Positions 44,896 through 53,112 of a DNA stretch of 64,000 nucleotides are shown in pieces (positions within the stretch are counted from its first letter, which is position 1; each line of letters begins with the position of its first letter). A program made the position numbers and the translations under genes. The DNA comes from Acidaminobacter hydrogenoformans DSM 2784 (GTDB lineage: Bacteria; Bacillota; Clostridia; Peptostreptococcales; Acidaminobacteraceae). The notes beneath the pieces were generated by a model. It saw only the letters and a program-made list of their open reading frames with translations, had not been told where the DNA came from and made no database searches. The stretch lies in NCBI RefSeq assembly GCF_900103005.1, contig NZ_FMWL01000003.1:247184-311183 (forward strand), written 5' to 3'.

Positions 44896-45336
44896 ATTTT
44901 ACCTCCCTCTTAAATTAGTTTTCCACTTACATTATAAGTCGGATCCAACTATTATTAATTGTGGCTTGTAACACTAATCGATTAGCAAATTGTGCAAGTG
45001 CACAGGGGATAAACCTCCAATCCAAGTTTCTAAAAAACTTGTGTCATGAAATATTTTGTCGTTAAAAATTAGATTTCAAAACCTTGAAAATAGAATCACC
45101 CCTATTTGTCGAATCGATAAGTTACGATACAAAACCCGACAAGAAGGGGTGACTCAATGAAATTGATCTATTTTGCAAATTACTTATTCCTGCTCATTTC
45201 GATTACGACATCAAGTAAACCTATCAATACGTTATCGAAAAACAGGATCTTATTTATGGGAGCATGCCAAATGACGCCTCCATAAATTGGACAATTGGAT
45301 ATTTTGATAATGGAATCACTAAAATTATACATTTAA
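44896..45336. other. Intergenic region with relic inverted repeat and broken reading frame
   Basis: No intact gene. TCACCCCTATTTGTCG (about 45096) and CGACAAGAAGGGGTGA (about 45147) form a 16-bp inverted repeat with two mismatches. After it a broken frame runs from about 45190 to 45330 with one internal stop (PAHFDYDIK-stop-TYQYVIEK). It looks like a remnant of a lost gene or insertion element that I cannot identify. Confidence 0.45.
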
Positions 45337-46995
45337 TTATAGTCTTTCTGTGTCACTCATTTTTTTTAGTAAAAAAGCAATTTCAAATTGAATTCTATAC
45401 ATATTATCAAACGGATTCAACTCCATTATTTCTATAATCTTCCTTTTTCGATTTAAAACTGTATTTTTATGTACGAACAATAACTCCGAAACTTTTAAAG
45501 TATCTTGTGCATTTTCAATTAAACATCTAAAAGTCTTCACCAATTCTGTATTGTTCTTTACATCAGATTCGTTTAATTTATCTAATTTTCGATTTATCCA
45601 AAGTTCCATATCAGTATTTCTAATAAATTCATCCAGTCGATCAAACAATTGTATATTTTTGTAAAAGTGAATACTGCTTTGATTATCTATTTTCCTACCA
45701 ATTTCACATGCTTTAAGACCATTTTGAAAACTGTTACTTATTCCCATGATAGTGTCAAATTCATTTCCCACTCCAATAATTACATCAGATTTTAATATCG
45801 AATGGACAGTTTTAATTATTGACTCACTAAATGTAGTGATTCTTTTAATTAAACCTTGCTTTGAATCATCTTTACAAAGTAAAATTACTATTTTATCTCC
45901 ATGAGATATTACGATATTATTATAATTTTCCTTAAAAAGTTCTTTTTTGATTTTATTGTGTGCAACAGAATTTAACTCCATCCATTTCTCTTCTGTAAAA
46001 CTGCGATCAAGTAATAACGTATTGTCAATTTCTACAACGATGACACATGTGATTGATGTTATATCCAATCCGAAATTCTTGGCTCTCTTAGATATGGTAG
46101 CAGTATCTTTAAAAGTCATATTCAGAAGATCATCAAAGAATTCGCTCTCAATTCTCTGCCTGATTTCTTTCATCCTGATTTTTTTTATTGATGCTAATGT
46201 AACTGCTGTTTTCGCATGATCTATTGCAATATGATCTAATTCTCCAAGATCACTTGAGTTAAAAATTACAAAAAAACCATATAATGATTCCCCAACAATA
46301 ATTGGATTTATCAAAGTGTTCGACAAATCCGTACTTTCATAATCAGAAAATATGCCATACTTATTCTTTGTTATGTTTGTAATATTATTGATTATCCAAT
46401 CGTGAATTTTACAAACAATTTTGTCATCTGCAAAGGTTTTAATGTTTTCACACATAAAGTATTCATCGTATGGATCAATCATAAGAACCGGCTTTTTTAT
46501 TAAGTTCGAAAGTAATTCTACCAAATCAGCCAAATTCATGCCATCAATAACTGCCTTGGTCATTTCATCGTGAACTTTCAAAGAGTACTCTAACATTCTG
46601 TTTTTACGTTCTAATATTCGATCAACCAATGGCATAATAATGTCAATGTAAGCAATATGCTTTGGTAATGTAATAATTGGAAAGCCCAGATCATTTGCTA
46701 ATTCAATATTTGAATAAGATATTTTTTTTAGCCAAACTCCAAAGTGACAAACCACTAAACCAGCACAATTATGTTTTGATAAGTCAAGTAATAATTGCCT
46801 CAATTTTTCATCATCATTTCCAATCGAATATAGTGCCGAAAGCTGCAGTTCTCCACCTCTATACCATGACGTAGCGCTGGGAACTTCAATAACACTTACA
46901 CTCTTGATTACGTTATTTAATCCAGTTTCACCAGCTACTAATTTGCCTTCTTTTAATTTACCGATCATCAACGCTTCGCTAACTGTAATATCCAT
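45337..46995 (-). CDS. PucR-family transcriptional regulator (islet copy)
   Basis: A 552-residue regulator. The PucR N-terminal domain has TVSEALMIGKLKEGKLVAGETGLNNVIKSVSVIE followed by ATSWYRGGELQLSALYSIG. A central GGDEF-like segment follows (about 270-400), and the C-terminal HTH_30 has DTLKVSELLFVHKNTVLNRKRKIIEI. GAGGAGG before the ATG at 46995. It is as A+T-rich as the permease and DUF917 genes downstream on the same strand, and is the likely regulator of both. Distinct in sequence from the PucR protein at 19472. Confidence 0.85.
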   Translation of the reverse strand: MDITVSEALMIGKLKEGKLVAGETGLNNVIKSVSVIEVPSATSWYRGGELQLSALYSIGNDDEKLRQLLLDLSKHNCAGLVVCHFGVWLKKISYSNIELANDLGFPIITLPKHIAYIDIIMPLVDRILERKNRMLEYSLKVHDEMTKAVIDGMNLADLVELLSNLIKKPVLMIDPYDEYFMCENIKTFADDKIVCKIHDWIINNITNITKNKYGIFSDYESTDLSNTLINPIIVGESLYGFFVIFNSSDLGELDHIAIDHAKTAVTLASIKKIRMKEIRQRIESEFFDDLLNMTFKDTATISKRAKNFGLDITSITCVIVVEIDNTLLLDRSFTEEKWMELNSVAHNKIKKELFKENYNNIVISHGDKIVILLCKDDSKQGLIKRITTFSESIIKTVHSILKSDVIIGVGNEFDTIMGISNSFQNGLKACEIGRKIDNQSSIHFYKNIQLFDRLDEFIRNTDMELWINRKLDKLNESDVKNNTELVKTFRCLIENAQDTLKVSELLFVHKNTVLNRKRKIIEIMELNPFDNMYRIQFEIAFLLKKMSDTERL

Positions 46996-47621
46996 TAGTA
47001 AACCTCCTCAAAGGTTTGTTTTCAGTTCATGGTCATGAATAATTATATCATATTTCAATTTGTAAATTGTTTAACCCGAATCCGAATTACCTGCTTTTGG
47101 GAAGGTAGTGTTTAAGCTACCTAAATTTATAGGCATATAAAGGCCCAACGAATCTGCACAAGTAGTTAAAGGACTTCACAAAGTCTATGCAAATCTTAAC
47201 TCTGACAGAATCGCATGATATGTACATTTTTAGATTCTTTTTCTTATATGACATCAAAAAGTTTAATGTTTCACTTCAAACAATATGTCGTTAACGTCCA
47301 GTACTTATTTTCCTAAAAGCAACGAAGATTTTCACATCAAAATAAATTAACCTATCCTGTATTGAACTCACGCGCCCAGGTATCGCGATTTCAACATTTT
47401 ACAGTAGAATATCCATTATCATACCGCAGTCTGTGTATTATACATGTTGTCAAGCGATAATTTGATCAAGTAATTGCTGCAAATATTGCTACGGTGAAAA
47501 CAGGACTGGAGATCCGCGAAAAGAAAAAGATACCTGATTCCGTTCTCGGTATGTCGTTAGACAGATTATTATCTTCTTTGTATTTGCCTCTGTCTCTTCC
47601 CTTGTCCCAACCTTCGCCAAA
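46996..47621. other. A+T-rich non-coding border of the islet
   Basis: About 620 bases, no plausible gene, ribosome-binding site or RNA gene seen. Composition is A+T-rich until about 47500, then returns to that of the glycyl-radical locus. It may hold the PucR promoter and eroded sequence from the insertion point. Confidence 0.45.
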
Positions 47622-47663
47622 AGAAAAGCGACGCATCTGGGCTCATTACCCTCCGCGTCGCTT
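47622..47663 (-). terminator. Terminator of the glycyl-radical operon
   Basis: AAGCGACGC / GCGTCGCTT stem. On the minus strand TTTTCTTTTGG follows. Confidence 0.8.
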
Positions 47664-47683
47664 ATGATTTCTTACACCTTCCA

Positions 47684-48649
47684 TTACTTATAACTGACCA
47701 CCCGTACGCCGCACCGTTCCACCAGTTCCTTAAGGGCTTCCATCCGAGCTTCGTCCGGTATTTCGTATTTGTACAGTCGTTCCATCATATTCAGTGCCTC
47801 ATATTTATAATTGCCATAGGGGTGATACGGCAGAAGCTCAATGGTCGCTCTCGGACATGTCTCATTTACAAAGAGCGCGGTCGCCTCAATATTTACTTCA
47901 TCATCGTTGACCCCTGGGACTACAGGAATACGCACCACCACATCCACCCCTAAAGTCGCCAGACGTCTGAAATTCTCGAGAATCTTTTCGTTATCCCGGC
48001 CCGTCATTTCGAGATGGCGCTGCCCGTCCATGAGCTTGAGGTCGAAAAAAATATGATCCATAAGCGTCAGACTTTCCGCGACTCCATCCCATTCAAAAAA
48101 GCCACAGGTCTCCAGGGCCAAATGGACGTCCAGATCGTACAATTCTCGCGCTAAAGCGTTAAAGAAATCCGTCTGCAGCGTGGCTTCGCCACCGGAAAAG
48201 GTCACCCCACCTCCAGAGGCTTGGAAAAAGATATTATTGCGCATCACTTTTTCAACCACTTCAGAGACCGGCATTTCGCTGCCCATCATGGCTTTTGCCC
48301 CACTTGGACAGACCTCAACACATTTGCCGCAGAGCGTACATCTTGACGGATCCACATGATGGGGCGGCGCTGTTCCAAGCGCCCCTTTGCAGGCCGGCCC
48401 AGTCCCCGACCAGACTTCGCAGGAAGTCCCTGTCCCCGACCAAACCGCCTCCACAGGACAGGCTTCCAGGCAGCGGCCACAGTCTATGCAGCGGCTGGCG
48501 TGTGAGGCTATGACGGGACTCCTGCCCCAGGTCTCAGGGTTGGCGCACCATTTACAACGCAGGGGACATCCGGAGAGAAAGATTGTGGTACGGATGCCGT
48601 CGCCATCATGTATTGAAAAATCCTGAAGCTGTGATACCACCCCGGTCAT
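47684..48649 (-). CDS. Glycyl-radical enzyme activase (radical SAM) with an in-frame repeat insert
   Basis: A 321-residue radical SAM enzyme that installs the glycyl radical on the enzyme encoded next to it. The radical SAM cluster is Cys28-x3-Cys32-x2-Cys35 (SGCPLRCKWC). A two-cluster ferredoxin insert follows: Cys54/57/60/64 and Cys104/107/110/114. This insert is present in activases of non-PFL glycyl-radical enzymes. Residues about 70-96, between the two clusters, contain a duplicated VWSGTG unit encoded by two copies of the GGTTGGGGACAGG repeat family. Related activases have only about 12-15 residues there. GGVTFSGGEA and later RIPVVPGVNDDE are normal. The insert seems tolerated, since the frame is intact to the normal C terminus. 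A gap of 75 bases separates it from the enzyme gene. Confidence 0.85.
   Translation of the reverse strand: MTGVVSQLQDFSIHDGDGIRTTIFLSGCPLRCKWCANPETWGRSPVIASHASRCIDCGRCLEACPVEAVWSGTGTSCEVWSGTGPACKGALGTAPPHHVDPSRCTLCGKCVEVCPSGAKAMMGSEMPVSEVVEKVMRNNIFFQASGGGVTFSGGEATLQTDFFNALARELYDLDVHLALETCGFFEWDGVAESLTLMDHIFFDLKLMDGQRHLEMTGRDNEKILENFRRLATLGVDVVVRIPVVPGVNDDEVNIEATALFVNETCPRATIELLPYHPYGNYKYEALNMMERLYKYEIPDEARMEALKELVERCGVRVVSYK
48394..48446. repeat. GGTTGGGGACAGG repeat inside a coding sequence
   Basis: Two tandem reverse copies (CCCAGTCCCCGACCA and GTCCCTGTCCCCGACCAAAC). They lie wholly within the activase gene and add residues without breaking the frame. Confidence 0.85.
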
Positions 48650-48724
48650 CCGCTCACCCCTCTCTTGCTTTTTCTAAAGTTAACTACAGTTCAAAGATTC
48701 ATCACCGGGGTTCTCAGCTGCACC

Positions 48725-51151
48725 TCAAATCGACGCATGGGCATTTCGTGCAATAATAGCCTCTTGGACCTCTGGCGACAGATTGACAAACTGCGTGCTG
48801 TAGCCGGCGACCCGCACCAGCAGATCCTTGTAGTCCTGAGGCCGCTCCTGAGCCTTTCTCAATACCTCATTCGAAACGGTGTTGAACTGGACATGGAACG
48901 CCCCAAGGGAGAAATATGCCCGGATCATGGATTTTAGATTGTTCACGCCCCGGCGAGTTTCTAAGAAATCCGACATCAGCCGGAGATTCAAAAGCGTTCC
49001 CCCAGTATGGACGTCGTGATTCATCTTAGCCGCGGAGCGCATGGCTGCCAGCGGCGTGGAGGTGTCTGACCCCACATAAGGCGACACGCCTTCCGTCAGA
49101 GGCTGGCGGGCTCTGCGCCCACAAGGCGTCGCGCCCACGACCTTTCCTGCCGGAATATAGTTCGAAATTCCCATAAACGCCGTATTGAAAGGGGAACCAA
49201 AGATGTCCTTGTATTTGCGTGTTTCATGATAGTAATAATTGGCGATCGACTGAGCAATACGGTCGACCTCTTCCTTGTCATTGCCGTATTTCTCCACCTG
49301 GACAGCCCTGCGCTGGAGGTCCTCATACCCCACCCAGTCAGCGGCCATGGCCTCCGCGAATTCCTGGAGGGTCGCGGCCTTTTCTTCAAACACCAGCTTT
49401 TTGATGGCCATGAGGGAATTCGCCACGACCCCAAGACCAATCCCTGTCAGTACCGGACCTACATTATAGAGAGCCCCGCCCCGGCTGAGATCCCTGCCCT
49501 TTTCAAAGCAACCATCCACGCAGGTAGACAAGAACGGCCGCGGTACCATTTCAGAGTGCAGCTGCTGGGCAATGACAGTTCCTATGACGGAATGATGGAC
49601 CAAGTAACTCAGCTGTTCCTCAAAAGCTGCCTTGATCTCTTCAAAGCTTTCGAAGGCCGTCAGCGGTTTCATGGCAATGCCTTCCGCCTCGCCCCGCAAA
49701 CGGCTGTTGCCCTCATTCAGGGCATATTCCAGCGCCGCTCCAAAGTTGACGTTCACGGCAGCTGTCCACTGACCCGTTTTTCTGAAATGCGGCACCACAC
49801 AGCCGCAGTTGTTCCAGTCTCTGGCGTCCTCCGGCTCGTAGCCCGCCTGGAGGAGCATTCTGGAGCCCGCGTCGTCATTGTGGATCGCCGGGAAACCGGT
49901 TCCCGTCTTCACCAGGTCCACGACGGCGTTGAGGAAGGCTTCAGGACAATCCGCATGGACCCGGACGCTGAGGCCAGGCTGATGGGTCTTCACCCGCTTC
50001 GTGGCCTCCAGACACATATAGGTGATAGCGTTGGTGGCGTCTGAGCCGTCCCGGTTGCGACCTCCAACGGTTAAGTTCTGGAACTGGTTATAGCCCGCGA
50101 AGAAGTCCGCGGTGTTGGCAGAAATCGTCCAGACCCACTCGGACAGCTTGATCCATAGTGCCTCAATCAGTTCCTGGGCTTCCCCCGGTGTAATTCGTCC
50201 GTTCGCCAGGTCCGCGGCGTAGAAGGGATACATGTACTGGTCAAACCGGCCCGGATTAAGTGCCAACGGATTCTCGGAAATAATGGCACCCAGCTGAACA
50301 AACCATACAAATTGGATCGCCTCCCGGAAGGTCTCAGGCGGTTTGGCAGGAATTTTTCGGCAGACCCTGGCGATCTCACGAAGCTCCTCCAGCCGCTGCT
50401 TTGGCGGGACTGTACCTTTTGACAGCCCGTCTTTATCCCCGCCTTTGACAAGCTCTGCCTCAAGTGCTATGACCATCTCTTCCGCTTTGTCCGCATAGCG
50501 GTTCGCGAAAGTCACAATAGCCTCGGCCGCAATCGCTATTGACTGATAAAACTGACGCTTCTCAATAGCTTCACGGCTGATGGGCTCAAGCTCAGAAAGC
50601 TTGGCCTCCGCCTCCTCACGAATGCGGTCATAGCCCTTTGGAAACAGCGTCTCCAGATAATCCGGGGTCACTTCTCCAATAGCCTGGCGCCATTTGGAAT
50701 CATTGTCTATGATGCCGGTATCAATCAGTATTTTTGCTGTCGTTTCCGGCACCCGGTTTAGGAACGCCTCTTCCAAAGATTTGCCCTTCCAGTATGGAAA
50801 AATATGCTCCCGGACATAGGCCCTCTGTTCATCCGTCATAACATAAGGATCCTGAGGTCTGGTCTCGAAGGTATCCATTTCCTTTTCGACCCACTTCCAT
50901 GAGAATTCCGGCGTCAGAATCCCCGTTCTTCGAAAGCGTCCAGCAGTGCCGACCAGCAGCTCATCTTCAAAGATTTGCACAGGGAGCTCCTGGCAAGCCT
51001 TCAGGAAGGCTTTTGCCCGTCTGATCTCAATAGGCTCGCCCTCTGTCTCCTGATGGGAGCGGGTCCAAAGCTCTGCCCTGTCATAGCAGATCATGGGCTT
51101 GGAATTCACATAAGATTGTCTAAAGCTCTCAATTCTATCCGTTATCTTCAT
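48725..51151 (-). CDS. Glycyl radical enzyme of undetermined substrate
   Basis: An 808-residue enzyme of the PFL/glycyl-radical superfamily. The C-terminal radical loop reads LLVRVAGYSTQFVNL with the radical glycine at residue 783. The active-site cysteine is residue 451 in WNNCGCVVPHFRKTG. In choline lyase, glycerol dehydratase and 4-hydroxyphenylacetate decarboxylase the motif is GCVE, with a glutamate two residues after the cysteine. Here that position is valine, so these known activities are not supported, and the true PFL Cys-Cys pair is also absent (Cys-Gly-Cys instead). Possible relatives are the C-C bond-forming or arylacetate-type branches. GGAGGGA before ATG. Paired with its activase downstream and a GntR regulator upstream. 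Confidence 0.85.
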   Translation of the reverse strand: MKITDRIESFRQSYVNSKPMICYDRAELWTRSHQETEGEPIEIRRAKAFLKACQELPVQIFEDELLVGTAGRFRRTGILTPEFSWKWVEKEMDTFETRPQDPYVMTDEQRAYVREHIFPYWKGKSLEEAFLNRVPETTAKILIDTGIIDNDSKWRQAIGEVTPDYLETLFPKGYDRIREEAEAKLSELEPISREAIEKRQFYQSIAIAAEAIVTFANRYADKAEEMVIALEAELVKGGDKDGLSKGTVPPKQRLEELREIARVCRKIPAKPPETFREAIQFVWFVQLGAIISENPLALNPGRFDQYMYPFYAADLANGRITPGEAQELIEALWIKLSEWVWTISANTADFFAGYNQFQNLTVGGRNRDGSDATNAITYMCLEATKRVKTHQPGLSVRVHADCPEAFLNAVVDLVKTGTGFPAIHNDDAGSRMLLQAGYEPEDARDWNNCGCVVPHFRKTGQWTAAVNVNFGAALEYALNEGNSRLRGEAEGIAMKPLTAFESFEEIKAAFEEQLSYLVHHSVIGTVIAQQLHSEMVPRPFLSTCVDGCFEKGRDLSRGGALYNVGPVLTGIGLGVVANSLMAIKKLVFEEKAATLQEFAEAMAADWVGYEDLQRRAVQVEKYGNDKEEVDRIAQSIANYYYHETRKYKDIFGSPFNTAFMGISNYIPAGKVVGATPCGRRARQPLTEGVSPYVGSDTSTPLAAMRSAAKMNHDVHTGGTLLNLRLMSDFLETRRGVNNLKSMIRAYFSLGAFHVQFNTVSNEVLRKAQERPQDYKDLLVRVAGYSTQFVNLSPEVQEAIIARNAHASI

Positions 51152-51223
51152 GGATGTCCCTCCTGTTTTACGGCATTTTCAAGGGTTTGGAGCGTACTAT
51201 AAGTCAAATTTTATTTTATATTT

Positions 51224-51249
51224 TATAATATTTTATAGCTTATATTATA
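51224..51249. promoter_or_regulatory. Operator candidate at the glycyl-radical promoter
   Basis: TATAATAT and ATATTATA separated by 10 bases; one arm is the -10 box itself. Likely bound by the GntR-type regulator. Confidence 0.5.
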
Positions 51250-51272
51250 GCCGTCTCAGGGTGGCGCGTCAA
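51244..51272 (-). promoter_or_regulatory. Housekeeping promoter of the glycyl-radical operon
   Basis: TTGACG (51272-51267), 17 bases, TATAAT (51249-51244) on the minus strand, about 95 bases upstream of the ATG. Confidence 0.8.
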
Positions 51273-51293
51273 TCCCGGCTGGCGGCCATAACC

Positions 51294-51962
51294 CTAGTTT
51301 TCTTCTCTCTTTAGAGCCTCAATCAAAGACACCATAGCCATCCGCATATGCTGTTCGAGATCAAAGCAAGCCTCATCAATTTTCTTTTCTTCTGCAGCGC
51401 TCAGGATCCGGCGGTGAAATTCCTGTGAAAGATCGTTATTTAAGTGCTCAATCAGATAGCGGCGCATGTAACGTTCAACCTGATGATGCAGATTTTCGAT
51501 CAGCTCCAGCAAAAAAGTGTTCCCGCAGCGGCGATAAAGAATGGTATGAAGCGCCATGTTGAGCTGGCTCAGCTCTTTGCCCGTTTTCGCCCGGTCCAGC
51601 TGCTCAATAAGCCGCCCCGCCGCCTTATAGTCCGTCTTTGTGAGCCTTGGAATCGACATGGCAAGTGCGCCCTTTTCAATCAGAATCCTCGTCTCAAAAA
51701 TTTCTCTCGCCCGCTCGCTGGACATTCCGCTGACGAAAGCCCCTTTATTGGGATAAAAGGTCACAAGACCTTCTGTTTCCAAATTTCTAAGCGCTTCCCG
51801 CACGGGAATCAGACTGCTGTCAAACCGTCTGGAGATTTCCTCCTGCTTTAACTGAGCGCCAGACTCAAGCTCTCCATCCAAAATTGCCTCTCTCAGCTCG
51901 CCGGCAATGATGGCCGGTAAATTTTGATAGGTTCTGCCCTTTTTTTTAACTTCGACTGCCAT
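51294..51962 (-). CDS. GntR-family regulator (FadR/FCD type)
   Basis: A 222-residue regulator. GntR winged helix at about 15-75 (AIIAGELREAILDGELESGAQLKQEEISRRFDSSLIPVREALRNLETEGLV), then an all-helical FCD ligand domain (about 90-215) with the usual metal-binding positions: acidic residue in ARE-FETRILIE and histidines in NMALHTILY, LIENLHHQVERYM and EFHRRIL. These regulators bind organic acids. It sits directly upstream, on the same strand, of the glycyl-radical enzyme and is its likely repressor. AAAGGA before ATG. A minus-strand promoter (TATAAT at 52050-52045) is upstream. Confidence 0.85.
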   Translation of the reverse strand: MAVEVKKKGRTYQNLPAIIAGELREAILDGELESGAQLKQEEISRRFDSSLIPVREALRNLETEGLVTFYPNKGAFVSGMSSERAREIFETRILIEKGALAMSIPRLTKTDYKAAGRLIEQLDRAKTGKELSQLNMALHTILYRRCGNTFLLELIENLHHQVERYMRRYLIEHLNNDLSQEFHRRILSAAEEKKIDEACFDLEQHMRMAMVSLIEALKREEN

Positions 51963-52044
51963 GAATTCAGTCCTTTCACCAGATCTCTCAGTATCTCAAG
52001 CAGCGCTTCAATACCTTGAATCGAACCAAAATAAATTTATAACC

Positions 52045-52073
52045 ATTATAGCAGAAAGAACCTCCGTTGACAC
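52045..52073 (-). promoter_or_regulatory. Promoter candidate for the GntR gene
   Basis: GTGTCA, 17 bases, TATAAT on the minus strand. The -10 is perfect and the -35 is weak. Confidence 0.5.
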
Positions 52074-52096
52074 CTGATCCCCCCTGCAAAGTCCCA

Positions 52097-52125
52097 TTGT
52101 CGCCCAGATAGGAACGTGATACTAT
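52097..52125 (+). promoter_or_regulatory. Promoter candidate for the YitT-family gene
   Basis: TTGTCG, 17 bases, TACTAT on the plus strand, 49 bases before the ATG at 52174. Confidence 0.6.
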
Positions 52126-52173
52126 TATTTGCAGGTACTAATCAGAACCACAGGCAAAGGGGGCGCTATCATC

Positions 52174-53025
52174 ATGAAAAAATCCATCAAAGAGTTTTTC
52201 TTTATCAACATAGGCCTGGCTATGGTCGCGGCGGGCATCTACTTCTTTCTTGTGCCCAACAATGTGGCAGCTGGCGGCGTCAGTGGCCTGGCTATGGTCA
52301 TCAATCACTATTTTCCCATCATTCCCATAGGCGCTTTCATGATGATGATGAACGTGATCCTGTTCATAGTCGGCATCATCTTTATAGGCCGGGACTTTGG
52401 CGTTCGGACCATTTATTCCAGCCTGATGCTCTCGGGCATGATCTGGCTTTTCGAGTCCCTTTTTCCCCTTGCCGCACCTCTAACGGGAGACATCCTTCTG
52501 GAAATGATCTATGGGATCATGCTGGCTGGCGGCGGGATGGGCATGGTGTTCCTCAACAACGCCTCAACGGGAGGCACAGACATCATTGCCAAGATTCTGA
52601 ATAAGTATTTTCAGATCGCCATCGGCAAAGGCCTTCTCATGGCGGACTTCCTGATCGTGTCTGCCGCCGGTGTGGCCTTTGGGATCCAGAGCGGCCTGTA
52701 TGCGCTGCTGGCGGTCATCATCAATGGCTTTGTGATCGACGCGGTGATCGAGGGTCTTCAGACCAATAAACAGGTGACCATTATTGCGACGAAAGTCGAC
52801 GAGATCAGTAAGTTTATCATCACCGACCTGGGACGGGGCGCGACGCTGTATCAGGCCAGAGGTGCCTATACGAACGAGTCCAGAGAGATCATCATGACCA
52901 TTGTGGACCGGAAGGAATTCATCCGGCTGCGGAATTATATCAAGTCGGTGGACCAGCGGGCGTTTATCTCCGTCAGCAAGATCCACGAAACCCTGGGCGA
53001 AGGGTTCAAGAGTTTGCTGCATTAG
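52174..53025 (+). CDS. YitT-family membrane protein
   Basis: A 283-residue protein, five to six N-terminal helices (FFFINIGLAMVAAGIYFFLVPNNVAAGGVSGLAMVI, the signature of DUF161) followed by a cytosolic DUF2179 domain (about 200-283; TNKQVTIIATKVDEISKFIITDLGRGATLYQARGAYTNESREIIMTIV). The family is common in Firmicutes and its function is not settled. The ATG at 52174 has AAAGGGGGCG upstream. Ribokinase follows after 87 bases. Confidence 0.85.
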   Translation: MKKSIKEFFFINIGLAMVAAGIYFFLVPNNVAAGGVSGLAMVINHYFPIIPIGAFMMMMNVILFIVGIIFIGRDFGVRTIYSSLMLSGMIWLFESLFPLAAPLTGDILLEMIYGIMLAGGGMGMVFLNNASTGGTDIIAKILNKYFQIAIGKGLLMADFLIVSAAGVAFGIQSGLYALLAVIINGFVIDAVIEGLQTNKQVTIIATKVDEISKFIITDLGRGATLYQARGAYTNESREIIMTIVDRKEFIRLRNYIKSVDQRAFISVSKIHETLGEGFKSLLH

Positions 53026-53112
53026 GCGCGCAAGCGGCCTTCAAAACCAGGATTGGCGAACAGCTTAGTTTTCGCCCCTGTATAAGTACCCATAACGAAA
53101 GGACGGATGCAC

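Noticed and set aside
49226..50044. 272-codon plus-strand frame within the glycyl-radical gene
   Set aside because: Antisense to a clear glycyl radical enzyme with intact active-site motifs, and no ribosome-binding site.
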